Shown: one piece after another, positions 8,471 to 16,921 of the stretch
Numbering within the stretch: position 1 is the first letter of the stretch
Layout: every line of letters begins with the position of its first letter
Source: Kineosporia rhizophila
Lineage (GTDB): Bacteria; Actinomycetota; Actinomycetes; Actinomycetales; Kineosporiaceae
Assembly (NCBI RefSeq): GCF_021277265.1
Contig: NZ_JAJSOH010000001.1
Coordinates: 620,001 to 684,000 of the forward strand
Reading direction: 5' to 3'
DNA: 64,000 nt
The notes under the pieces: generated by a model
Seen by the model: only the letters and a program-made list of their open reading frames with translations
Told to the model about the DNA's origin: nothing
The model's database searches: none
Translations under genes and position numbers: made by a program

Positions 8471-9615
8471 GCCCTCACTCCGCCCGGAACCGGGCCGTTG
8501 GCCTGACGCGTGGACCCGCTCTGACCGGCGCCCTGGTTCGCGCTGAGCGCCGAGGTCACCGTGCCGGCCATCTGCTCCAGCGGCAGCACCCGGTCGGCCT
8601 GCCCGGCCATCACCGTGGCCCCCGGCATGCCCCAGACCACACTGGTGGCCTCGTCCTGGGCGAACACCTCGCCACCGGCCGCCCGGATCACCCCGGCGCC
8701 CAGGGCGCCGTCCTTACCCATGCCGGTCAGCACCACCGCGAGCACCCGGTTGCGGTACACCGCGGCCACCGAGCGGAACATCACGTCCACCGCGGGGCGG
8801 CAGAAGTTCTCCGGCGGCGCGTCGCTCAGGTGCACGAAAACCCCCGTACCCCGGGTCTTCAGCTCCATGTGCAGACCGCCGGGAGCGATCAGCACCTTGC
8901 CGCGCTCCACCGAATCACCCTCGGCCGCCTCGCTGATGCTCAGCTTGCAGGTCGAGTTCAGGCGCTGTGCCAGCATCTTGGTGAACACCGGCGGCATGTG
9001 CTGGGTGATCACCACCGGCACCGGGAGCTCTCCCGGCAGCGCACTGAGCACGGTGGCCAGGGCGTCCGGGCCCCCGGTCGAGCTACCGATCGCGAGCAGG
9101 CCGAAAGGCTGCGTACGACGAGTGGTTCCGGAGGCGCGTGACTGCCCGGCCGGAGGCTGCGGCGGCGGCATCGGGGCGCGAGCGACCCCGACCACCTTCC
9201 GGGCCCCGGTGAGCGCCACCAGCTTCGGCACCAGCTGCTCGGAGATGTTCTTGCGGCTCTCCATCACGCTGCCGACGTTGGCCGGCTTCGTGACGTAGTC
9301 GCTGGCCCCGGCCGCGAGCGCGTCCATGGTGGCCGAGGCGCCGCGCTCGGTCAGGGTGGAGAACATCACGATCGGCAGGCGTGGGTGGGTCTTTCGCAGG
9401 GCCCGGACCGCGTCGACCCCGTTCATCACGGGCATCTCGATGTCCATGGTCACGGCGTCCGGCTTCAGTTCCTCGACCTTGCCGATCGCGACCTGCCCGT
9501 TGTGGGCGACCCCGACCACCTCGATCCGGGGGTCGGCGTCCAGGATCTCCTTGATCAACCGGCGGATGACCACCGAGTCGTCGACGATCAGGACGCGGAT
9601 GAGTGACCCGCTCAT
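8467..9615 (-). CDS. cheB: Chemotaxis response regulator protein-glutamate methylesterase CheB
   Basis: 382 residues: receiver domain (about 5-125; D12/D13, phospho-acceptor D58, K110), a Pro-rich linker (about 143-170) and the methylesterase domain (about 171-360). The catalytic triad is visible as S179 in SSTGGP, H206 in TQHMPP and D302 in GMGKDGA. It removes receptor methyl groups and deamidates receptor glutamines when phosphorylated by CheA, opposing the adjacent CheR. It overlaps both neighbours by ATGA. Confidence 0.97.
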   Translation of the reverse strand: MSGSLIRVLIVDDSVVIRRLIKEILDADPRIEVVGVAHNGQVAIGKVEELKPDAVTMDIEMPVMNGVDAVRALRKTHPRLPIVMFSTLTERGASATMDALAAGASDYVTKPANVGSVMESRKNISEQLVPKLVALTGARKVVGVARAPMPPPQPPAGQSRASGTTRRTQPFGLLAIGSSTGGPDALATVLSALPGELPVPVVITQHMPPVFTKMLAQRLNSTCKLSISEAAEGDSVERGKVLIAPGGLHMELKTRGTGVFVHLSDAPPENFCRPAVDVMFRSVAAVYRNRVLAVVLTGMGKDGALGAGVIRAAGGEVFAQDEATSVVWGMPGATVMAGQADRVLPLEQMAGTVTSALSANQGAGQSGSTRQANGPVPGGVRA

Positions 9616-9983
9616 ACCCCCACCAATCCCAGGAGCGCCAGCTTGTCGGCGATCACCTCTTCGGTGAACGGTTTGATCACGTACTCGTGCGCGCCGGCGG
9701 CCAGAGCCCGGACGATGTTGGCCTGTTCGCTCTCGGTGGTGACCATCATCAGCGTCACGTCCCGGAACTCCTCCCTGACACGGACCGCCTTGATGAAGCT
9801 GAGTCCGTCCATCCGTGGCATGTTCCAGTCGACCAGGGCCACGTCGGGCACGTAGCCCTGGTCGAGCAGGTCCATCGCGTCGCGGCCGTCGAAGGCCTGC
9901 GCGACGTCGAAGCCGAGTGCGCCGAGTTGCTTGGTCAGGATCGCCCGCATGGCCCGCGAGTCGTCGATCACCAGTGCCTGCAT
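9612..9983 (-). CDS. cheY: CheY-type single-domain response regulator
   Basis: 123 residues, a lone receiver domain with D7/D8, phospho-acceptor D52, T82/T83 and K104. It starts 35 bp after the end of cheW and overlaps cheB by ATGA at its end. It differs clearly from the second cheY of the operon (for example VDWNMPRMDG against SDWNMPEMTG), so the two probably have distinct partners. One could be the motor effector and the other a phosphate sink or an adaptation regulator; this is inference. Confidence 0.92.
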   Translation of the reverse strand: MQALVIDDSRAMRAILTKQLGALGFDVAQAFDGRDAMDLLDQGYVPDVALVDWNMPRMDGLSFIKAVRVREEFRDVTLMMVTTESEQANIVRALAAGAHEYVIKPFTEEVIADKLALLGLVGV

Positions 9984-10018
9984 CGAGTCGGTCCCCCTCC
10001 GTCCTCCGGCCGGCGCCC

Positions 10019-10459
10019 TCAGGCGGCGGTCGAGCGGCTCTCGTCCATGGCCAGCAGGGCCCGGGCGTCCAGCGCCAGCAGGAGCTTCTCGGGCATCGTG
10101 TAGGCGCCGAGCAGCAGCGAGCCGACCTGGGCGTTCACCGTGGAGGGGGTGGTCTCGAAGGGGACCTGCGAAACCTCCACCACCCCGCCGATCTCGTCGA
10201 CCAGCAGGCTCACCGGCTCGTCGTCGACCCGGACCACCACGTTCACCTGCGGCTTGTCCTCACCGCTGGGCGGCAGGCCCAGCCGGGCCCGCACGTCGAT
10301 CGCGGTCAGCACCTCACCGCGCAGGTTGATCAGGCCGGCCACCTCGGGCTGGGAGAGCGGCACCGGCGTGAACTGGTTCATCCGGACCACCTCCTGCACC
10401 AGGGCGACCTCCACCCCGAACAGGTAGGAACCGACGTGGAAAGTGGACAGCTGGGTCAC
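10019..10459 (-). CDS. cheW: Chemotaxis coupling protein CheW
   Basis: 146 residues, a single CheW domain (two SH3-like beta subdomains) that links chemoreceptors to CheA. Family features are VALVQEVVRMNQFTPVP near the N-terminus, the GLINLRGEVLTAIDVR strand pair and a VDEIGGVVEV segment. The start is a GTG sharing GTGA (10456-10459) with the cheA stop, giving stoichiometric translation with CheA. Confidence 0.96.
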   Translation of the reverse strand: MTQLSTFHVGSYLFGVEVALVQEVVRMNQFTPVPLSQPEVAGLINLRGEVLTAIDVRARLGLPPSGEDKPQVNVVVRVDDEPVSLLVDEIGGVVEVSQVPFETTPSTVNAQVGSLLLGAYTMPEKLLLALDARALLAMDESRSTAA

Positions 10460-12960
10460 AGCGCCTCCTCGTACATGTCGCCGAGCTGCTGCATCGTCGT
10501 GGCTCCGGCGTCGTCCTGGTAGAAGGCAGGGTCGGCGGCGAGCACCGCGGCCTGCACGTCGAGCAGCTCGACCACCCGGTCACCGACGACGATCGAGCCC
10601 AGCAGGGCGTGGTCGTCGATGTCGGACCGGGAGCCGGCGCGCTCGGTGGCGATGTCCATGATCCGCTCGACCGCGAACCCGACGCTGCGCTCGCCGCGGG
10701 TGTAGACCACCAGCTGCAGGCGCTCGGAGTCGCTCTCGTCGCCGTAGGCGCCGAGCAGACTGGCCAGCCGGACCAGCGGCATGATGTGGCCCCGGTACTG
10801 GACCACCTCGCGTCCGCCGACCCGCTCGATGGTGTTGGTCGGGATCTCTTCCAGCCGGGTGACCATGTCCAGCGGGATGGCGGTGCGCCGGCCCCCGGAC
10901 AGCTCGACCACCAGCACCGGGTCGATCGCCGTGGTCTCCTCGGTGACTGCCGAGCTGGCCGCCCCGGCCGGGTTCGACAGCACGTCGGCCTGCCGGGCGA
11001 TCGCCGTGGCGTCGAGGATGAGCACCACGCTGCCGTCACCGTGGATCGTGGCGCCCTGGTACATCGGCAGCGCCTTGAGGTGCCGGCCGAGCGGCTTGAC
11101 CACGATCTCCTGGGTGTCCAGGACGTCGTCGACGACCAGGCCGAAGCGGTGCTGCTCGGCCTGCAGGACGACGATGAAGCCGCCGCGGCCGTCACCGTTC
11201 TTGCCGCCGCCGCTGGAGGTGCCGAAGGGCACCAGGCCGAGCTGCTCGTCCAGCTGCACCAGGGGCAGCAGCGCGCCGCGCAGCCGGTAGACCGGGGCCC
11301 CGGAGATGTGCTCGATCCCGCCCCGGGCGTGCTCGCCGGACAGGCGCACCAGCTCCAGCACGCTGACCTGCGGCACCGCGTACCGGTGACCGGAGCAGCC
11401 GATGGTCAGGGCCGGGATGATCGCCAGGGTCAGCGGGATGCTGAGCCGGAAGGTGGACCCGGCGCCCTTGTTCGAGACGACGTCGACGGAACCGCCGATC
11501 GCCTCGATCCGGGTCTTCACCACGTCCATGCCGACCCCGCGGCCGGAGACGTTGGTGACCTTGGCCGCGGTGGAGAAGCCGGGCAGGAAGATCGACTGGG
11601 TGATCTCCCGCGGCGTCATCTTCTCCAGCGCGGCCTGAGTGACCAGACCCCGCTCGACGGCCTTGGCGCCGACGATGGTGTGGTCGATCCCCGCACCGTC
11701 GTCGATGATCTCGAGGTGGACCAGGCCGGCCTCGTGGTAGGCGCGCAGGGTGAGCGTGCCCTCCGGGTTCTTGCCCTTGGCGATCCGTACGTCCGGCGGC
11801 TCGATGCCGTGGTCGATGGCATTACGGACGAGGTGCGTCATCGGGTCCTTGATGGCCTCGAGAACGCTCCGGTCCAGTTCGGTGTCACGACCCTCCATCT
11901 CGAGCTTCACGTTGCGCTCGAGCTGGCGGGAGAGGTCACGGACGACTCGGGGCAGTTTCGACCAGACCGTGTCGACCGGCTGCATGCGGGTCTTCATGAC
12001 CTGCTCCTGCAGCTCGCTGGTGATCAGCGAGAGCCGCTGCGCGGACCGGGCCAGGGCGCTGTCGTTCTGCTCGTCGAGCTCGGAGACCAGGGCGTTACGG
12101 GAGAGCACGAGCTCGCCCACCATCGACATCAGGGTGTCCAGCAGCCCGATGTCCACCCGCACCGAGGACTCGACCACCGAGCGCTTCTGCTCGCCGCCCT
12201 CCCCGGGTTCCGGGGCCGGCTTGGCCTTCTCGGCCGCCGGGGCGGGTGCGGGGGCCGGTGCGGGAGCGGGCGTGGGAGCCGGGGCCGCTGCGGCGGGCGC
12301 CGGCGTCTCCGGCACGTTGGTGATCGAGACCTCGGCCGTGACCACCTGCGCCCCGGTCGGGATCTCCTCGGGGTGGCCCTTGGCCGCCTCGGCCAGTTCG
12401 TGCGCGGCCTCGATGGCCCGGTCGGCGGCGGCCTGGGCCGCCGCCTGGACGACCTCCTCGGTCGAGGCCCCGGCCGGGTCGCCCGCCTGCTCGGTGGCCT
12501 GGGCCACGACCTGCTCGGTGGCGCCCTCGGGGCTGCTGCTCTGGGCCGGGATCAGCGGCGCCGGGGCCGACGCCCCGTCTTCCAGCAGCGTGCCCAGCCG
12601 GGCGACCAGCTCGGTGTGGTCGTCGTCGCCCTCGCCCCCGCTGGCCTCGATGTTGGACAAGAGGCCGCGGACGGCGTCGACCATGGCCAGCAGCGCGCTG
12701 GCCCGCTCCTCGTTGAGGATGATCTTGCCGTCGCGCATCCGGCTGAGCAGGTTCTCACCGACGTGGGTGAGCTTCTCGAGCTTGTTGAACGCCAGGAAAC
12801 CGCTGGTGCCCTTGATCGTGTGGATGGTGCGGAAGATGCTGCCCAGCAGATCACGCGAGGTGGGGTCCTGCTCCAGAGCGAGCAGGTCGGTGTCGAGCTG
12901 GTCGAGATTCTCGTGCGACTCGACCAGGAACTCGGCAACGATCTCGTCGATCGCCTCCAT
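10456..12960 (-). CDS. cheA: Chemotaxis histidine kinase CheA with two CheW-like domains
   Basis: 834 residues. The N-terminal Hpt domain has the phosphorylated His in IHTIKGTSGF (H47). A long Ala/Pro-rich linker (about 125-250) replaces a recognisable P2 domain. The dimerisation domain follows, then the HATPase with N box HLVRNAIDHGIE, IDDGAGID and GRGVGMDVV. The P5 CheW-like domain (about 505-650) is followed by an extra CheW-like domain (about 680-800), so it is longer than the E. coli protein. It autophosphorylates and feeds the CheY and CheB proteins of the operon. ATG 12960 is chosen because GGAGAG lies at normal distance; a TTG just upstream is too close to it. First gene of the operon, with a sigma-28-like promoter about 46 bp upstream. 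Confidence 0.96.
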   Translation of the reverse strand: MEAIDEIVAEFLVESHENLDQLDTDLLALEQDPTSRDLLGSIFRTIHTIKGTSGFLAFNKLEKLTHVGENLLSRMRDGKIILNEERASALLAMVDAVRGLLSNIEASGGEGDDDHTELVARLGTLLEDGASAPAPLIPAQSSSPEGATEQVVAQATEQAGDPAGASTEEVVQAAAQAAADRAIEAAHELAEAAKGHPEEIPTGAQVVTAEVSITNVPETPAPAAAAPAPTPAPAPAPAPAPAAEKAKPAPEPGEGGEQKRSVVESSVRVDIGLLDTLMSMVGELVLSRNALVSELDEQNDSALARSAQRLSLITSELQEQVMKTRMQPVDTVWSKLPRVVRDLSRQLERNVKLEMEGRDTELDRSVLEAIKDPMTHLVRNAIDHGIEPPDVRIAKGKNPEGTLTLRAYHEAGLVHLEIIDDGAGIDHTIVGAKAVERGLVTQAALEKMTPREITQSIFLPGFSTAAKVTNVSGRGVGMDVVKTRIEAIGGSVDVVSNKGAGSTFRLSIPLTLAIIPALTIGCSGHRYAVPQVSVLELVRLSGEHARGGIEHISGAPVYRLRGALLPLVQLDEQLGLVPFGTSSGGGKNGDGRGGFIVVLQAEQHRFGLVVDDVLDTQEIVVKPLGRHLKALPMYQGATIHGDGSVVLILDATAIARQADVLSNPAGAASSAVTEETTAIDPVLVVELSGGRRTAIPLDMVTRLEEIPTNTIERVGGREVVQYRGHIMPLVRLASLLGAYGDESDSERLQLVVYTRGERSVGFAVERIMDIATERAGSRSDIDDHALLGSIVVGDRVVELLDVQAAVLAADPAFYQDDAGATTMQQLGDMYEEAL

Positions 12961-13005
12961 CAACTCTCCTTCAAGAACAACCGCATGGTCCGGACGTTGG
13001 TTTTT

Positions 13006-13032
13006 TCATCGGCATCCGCGGGTCACTCTTGA
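13006..13032 (-). promoter_or_regulatory. Sigma-28 (FliA/WhiG-type) promoter of the che operon
   Basis: On the minus strand TCAAGAGT (13032-13025), then exactly 11 bases, then GCCGATGA (13013-13006). The consensus is TAAAGTTT-N11-GCCGATAA: 5 of 8 and 7 of 8 matches with the correct spacing. Transcription would begin near 13000, giving a leader of about 40 nt before cheA. Confidence 0.65.
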
Positions 13033-13114
13033 GCAGGCACTGAGGGCACCGGCGGTGACCACGCGGGCCGGTCGGTTCGGGTGGGCCGGAGGGGTGTCGG
13101 AGGGCTTACGCAGG

Positions 13115-13969
13115 TCAGCTCAGGTCGCTGATGCTGACGTTGGCCGGTACCTCGATGCAGCCGGCCTTCTTCCCCACCCGGGCCAGGCCGGCCAGGTCCC
13201 CCTTGGCGAAGCCGCTGGGCGAGGAGGCGGTCAGCGTCGGGTACATCTGCTGCCGGCGGCTGCTCACGTGGTCCAACCCGGTGGCGTGCCCGAGCTCGTG
13301 CAGGATCACGTTGCTCTGCCGCAGGCCCCGGCCGAAACCGGTCTTCAGCTTCTGGATCGCCGCGGCCTCGAGCACCACGTAGCCGCGCATCACCGCGGCG
13401 CCCTCCCCCTGGCTGCCGTACCAGGTCGACCACAGCACCCCGCCGTAGCCGAGGCTGCGCGCGGTCATCGGGAAGTCGGTGCGCTTCTTGGACACCGCGG
13501 CGACCACGATCTCGGCCGGCTGCTTGGTCAGGTTGTCCTGCCGGGGAACGAAGCTGGTGGTGCCCTTGTACCGGTAGGTCATCCCGGTCGCGGCGGACAG
13601 CCGCTTGAACGAGGCCTTGACGGTCTTCAGCATCGCCGCCCGCTTGGCCTTGGGCAGGCCGCTGAGGTTGACCCGGTAGGTGATCGCGGTCTGGCACGGG
13701 TTCCAGCGCGCATCGATCGTCTTACCGCTGTTCAGGCGCGCCTGCATGATCGAGTACGACGAGGTCTGCGCCGCCGTCTTCTGCAACCCACCGCTCAACT
13801 GGCCGCCGACCGCGTCGGTGCTGGCGAGCGTCCGCAAGCTCTGGCTGTTGCCGTTCGGGCCCGCCCCGGCGAACTGCGGTGCGAACAGGGCGACGACCAC
13901 GACGAGAGCGGCCAGGGCGAGCCCGGACCAGGCGGGACGGGTTCGCTGCCGTTGTGCGCCGGTGACCAA
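13115..13969 (-). CDS. Secreted matrixin-like zinc metalloprotease
   Basis: 284 residues. Residues 1-36 form a signal peptide (RQRTR, hydrophobic core, AGA end). The metzincin zinc site is HELGHATGLDH (H224, E225, H228, H234) with a Met-turn candidate M242 (RQQMYP). The preceding domain has beta-strand features and a DARWNPCQTAITYRVN segment common to related actinobacterial secreted proteases. It likely acts on extracellular protein. The start is a TTG at 13969, chosen because GAGG is eight bases upstream and no later start keeps the signal peptide. It is followed by the che operon promoter, not co-transcribed with it. Confidence 0.82.
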   Translation of the reverse strand: MVTGAQRQRTRPAWSGLALAALVVVVALFAPQFAGAGPNGNSQSLRTLASTDAVGGQLSGGLQKTAAQTSSYSIMQARLNSGKTIDARWNPCQTAITYRVNLSGLPKAKRAAMLKTVKASFKRLSAATGMTYRYKGTTSFVPRQDNLTKQPAEIVVAAVSKKRTDFPMTARSLGYGGVLWSTWYGSQGEGAAVMRGYVVLEAAAIQKLKTGFGRGLRQSNVILHELGHATGLDHVSSRRQQMYPTLTASSPSGFAKGDLAGLARVGKKAGCIEVPANVSISDLS

Positions 13970-14517
13970 GTCGTCCTCGTTCCCTCAAGCCGTCCGCAAG
14001 GCAGGCAGTGATCGCGGCGGTAGGTCACCGCCTGTGACTTGAGGTTGACCGCCGATCCGTGATCGTGGGATCTGCCGGCCGGGTGAAGGTGACTGATAGG
14101 GCGGCACTCTCGATGACGGAGAGTCGATTCTTGTACTTCACAAAGCCGATACCAGACCGGGGCTCACTGGGCGTTCCGGGCACAGTGCCTACGCCGGGTG
14201 CATGAAGGTTTAAACAGGCGCCTCAACATGGGCGGATCTTGAGGGTGGCACCCGTTCGGAGCAGGCGAATGTGCGGGGTCACAAGCTGTTATGGCTTCGC
14301 TTGGCGATGCACTGGGCCATGCCGACGGGTGGCCGCTACTGCCAGCGCTACCAATGGCTCCGCCACCAACGGCCTGCCACCGATGCCGCCATCACTGCCA
14401 GCGCCAACAACGGCCCGCCACCTTCGATCCGGAAGGTCCAAGTTTGTCGGTGGTGGCAGTTATGCTCTCTTGGTAGGTGGAAATCCACCAAACCTGTTGG
14501 GGGACGGGGGTACTGCG
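13970..14517. other. Intergenic region, no gene seen
   Basis: 548 bp between the protease (leftward) and the HNH gene (rightward), so it must hold both promoters. A small hairpin CTCTC / GAGAG lies at about 14108-14124. The frame of the HNH gene is open back to 14239, but that stretch has no conserved content and is treated as non-coding. Confidence 0.5.
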
Positions 14518-16773
14518 GTGAGTTCTTTATCCGAAGGGCGCCTGGCGGGGCGTGCGCCGAAGGAACTGATGGCGCTGGCAAGGTGGCTTCTGGACGAAAT
14601 GGATCCCGCATTCATGGAGGGTCTATGCACTGCTCCACCCGCCGTCCCAGCCAACAATCCAGCCACCAACTACCCCGCAGACTCAGCCACCGAGTGGCCC
14701 GCAAACTCAGCCACCAAGCGGCCCGCCGACCCAGCCACCGAGTGGCCCGCCGATCTACCCACCGAGTCGCCCACCGACGCACCGACGGAACTACCCGACC
14801 GCGGCTGCGCCGATTCGTCGCCTGACTCGTCAGCTGACTCGTCAGCTGCCTCGTCGGCGGCCATCTCCCACCAACTGCTCGAGCTGGCCGTCCAGCAGGA
14901 GTGGCTGATCCGGTCCATACAGGCCAAGCGGATCGCGACCCTGGCGCAGGCGGTGAAGGCGATGCCACCGGCCCGTCGCCGCCGCGCAACCAAGCGCCGC
15001 AACAACCCGATCAACCGCGAAGCAGGCACCAGCCAGGACAAGGCAGACCACGGCCAAGATGCAGACACCGACGCTGCAGCCGATACCGGGGCGCGGATCT
15101 CTTCAGTACGCCTCACTTCAGCCCGGATAGCGCCGGAAATGACCCTTCATCCCCGCACCGCCACCACGCTGCTGGAACATGCTCAGGGCCTGGTCGACGA
15201 TCTCCCCACGATCATGGCCCTCTTCGCACAGGCCCGACTGGATCAGGCCCGGGCGATCGTCGTCACCCGCAGGCTGCACCAGGCTGCCGAGGAGATCGAG
15301 AACTTCGAACCCGGCTGCGACCGCTGGCGAATGACCGAGGCCATGATCGCCAGCCAGGCCCCCGGCCTGACCTGCCGCGATCTGGAACGGCTGATCGATC
15401 GGCTCCTGCTTCAGCTCCAGCCCGACGCCGGCACGCAGGCCCATGAAGAAGCCCGGCGCAGTCGGCACGTGCGGTTCGAGGCCCTGGCCGACGGAATGGC
15501 TCTGATCACCGCCATGGTCCCGGCCGACATCGCACAACTGCTGCACGGATTCCTCGACGCCGCTGCGGACGCCGCTCGCGACCGCGCCCAAGAGGAAGGC
15601 GCCCCTGATCCTCGCACCCATGACCAGCGGTGCGCCGATGCACTGGCGGCTCTCGTGCAGGCAGTCACGAACGGCATGCCCATTCCGCTTGCCGACGATG
15701 CAGACGCAGAGGCCGCCGACACCGACACAGCCGCCACCCAGACCGCCGCCACCGGCGAGGACACCGCCACTACCACCCACGATGTCCCCGACTCTACTTC
15801 CGCCACCTCCACACGGTCACAAGCCGAATCAGCGGAACCCGCTGACGCCGAGTCTGTTTCGCGCCCCACTTCAGTACACGCCTCCATAGCCAAGGCCTGG
15901 CAACAGATTCTCGCCCTGAACGGTGGCAACAGCCGCAAGACCCTGCTGAACGTCACGATCACCGACGCCAGTCTTCTCGGCCTGGACAACACTCCCGGCC
16001 TCCTGCACGGCCATGGCCCCATCGCCGCAAGCCTGGCCCGCCGCCTCGGCATCAAGCCTGCACAGGTCAACTTCATCATCCTGCCTGGAGCCTGCACGCA
16101 CCCCGACGCGCACAACAGCCATCAGCCGGGCTCGGGCGAGGGAGTTACCTCAGAAGAGCTCTGCCCGGCCGGGCTTGATCACAGCTTGCCCGGCATTCGT
16201 CGGTACCGACCTGGGCAGGCTCTGACCAACGCCCTCACGTCGCTCTACCCGACCTGCGTGTTCCCCGGCTGCACAACCCCTGCAACAAGCTGTGACCTGG
16301 ACCATCTCATGCCTTTTGGCCTGAGCGGGATGAGCTGCATCTGCAACATGCGGCCCGCTTGCCGTCCGCATCATCGTCTGAAGACCTTCGGAGGCTGGAC
16401 CGCCCGAGCCTCACGGCCGGACGAGCCGTTTCCCTTCGGGTCGACGGTCTGGACCACCCCCGACGGCACCCAGCATCACACGCCCCCACCGTGCCTACCT
16501 GGCATGCCCGGGTGGTCCTTCCCGACCACAGTCTCCGAGCCTGAACCGGAAACCTTGATCAGAGTGGATCTCATGCCCTCCGAAGAACGCACCGCCCGCC
16601 GCACTCGCCGATGGAAGAGCAGCCTGGACTGGTGGAAGAACCACATGCAGAAGGCGCGGCGGGAAGCTCAACGCCGCGCCCACCAGAATCCCCCACCGCT
16701 ACGCAGACCACCCCATGCACCCTGGGGCGAAAGTCAGGGAAGGGTAGCTGGTCTCGATGATCCGCCTTTCTGA
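14518..16773 (+). CDS. DUF222 / HNH endonuclease domain protein
   Basis: 751 residues from a GTG at 14518 that follows a G-rich ribosome-binding stretch. Residues about 1-40 begin the DUF222 region, interrupted by a degenerate Thr/Pro/Ala/Glu repeat (about 42-95: units like SATEWPAD). The helical DUF222 core runs to about 360, then an Ala/Thr-rich linker. The HNH domain lies near 580-620: C580, CxxPGC, CDLDHL, N and RPHHR zinc and metal ligands. This family is multi-copy in actinobacteria and some members sit in mobile elements; its biological role is unknown. Nuclease activity is predicted from the HNH residues only. It is a lone gene, convergent with the Ig-like protein gene. Confidence 0.82.
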   Translation: MSSLSEGRLAGRAPKELMALARWLLDEMDPAFMEGLCTAPPAVPANNPATNYPADSATEWPANSATKRPADPATEWPADLPTESPTDAPTELPDRGCADSSPDSSADSSAASSAAISHQLLELAVQQEWLIRSIQAKRIATLAQAVKAMPPARRRRATKRRNNPINREAGTSQDKADHGQDADTDAAADTGARISSVRLTSARIAPEMTLHPRTATTLLEHAQGLVDDLPTIMALFAQARLDQARAIVVTRRLHQAAEEIENFEPGCDRWRMTEAMIASQAPGLTCRDLERLIDRLLLQLQPDAGTQAHEEARRSRHVRFEALADGMALITAMVPADIAQLLHGFLDAAADAARDRAQEEGAPDPRTHDQRCADALAALVQAVTNGMPIPLADDADAEAADTDTAATQTAATGEDTATTTHDVPDSTSATSTRSQAESAEPADAESVSRPTSVHASIAKAWQQILALNGGNSRKTLLNVTITDASLLGLDNTPGLLHGHGPIAASLARRLGIKPAQVNFIILPGACTHPDAHNSHQPGSGEGVTSEELCPAGLDHSLPGIRRYRPGQALTNALTSLYPTCVFPGCTTPATSCDLDHLMPFGLSGMSCICNMRPACRPHHRLKTFGGWTARASRPDEPFPFGSTVWTTPDGTQHHTPPPCLPGMPGWSFPTTVSEPEPETLIRVDLMPSEERTARRTRRWKSSLDWWKNHMQKARREAQRRAHQNPPPLRRPPHAPWGESQGRVAGLDDPPF

Positions 16774-16848
16774 CGTACACATGCGCCTGGCCGGGCTATG
16801 GCAGTCCTGGCCAATCGGGTTGCCCCGCCGAGCCCATCCAAAACGCGG

Positions 16849-16882
16849 AAGGGCCGGCAACCCTTTCGGATTGCCGGCCCTT
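16849..16882 (-). terminator. Bidirectional terminator hairpin
   Basis: AAGGGCCGGCAA (16849-16860) and TTGCCGGCCCTT (16871-16882) are perfect 12-bp arms with a 10-nt loop, between the convergent HNH and Ig-like genes. On the minus strand it is followed by a short T run. Confidence 0.85.
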
Positions 16883-16921
16883 CGCCGGTTTCAGATCGTC
16901 AGTGGGTCAGCGCCCACCGAT

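Noticed and set aside
10609..13032. 807-residue open frame antisense to cheA
   Set aside because: A shadow of codon bias in high-GC DNA; the opposite strand encodes a full CheA with all motifs. The same applies to long frames opposite nadE, the aldehyde dehydrogenase, FadE5 and the DHA2 exporter.
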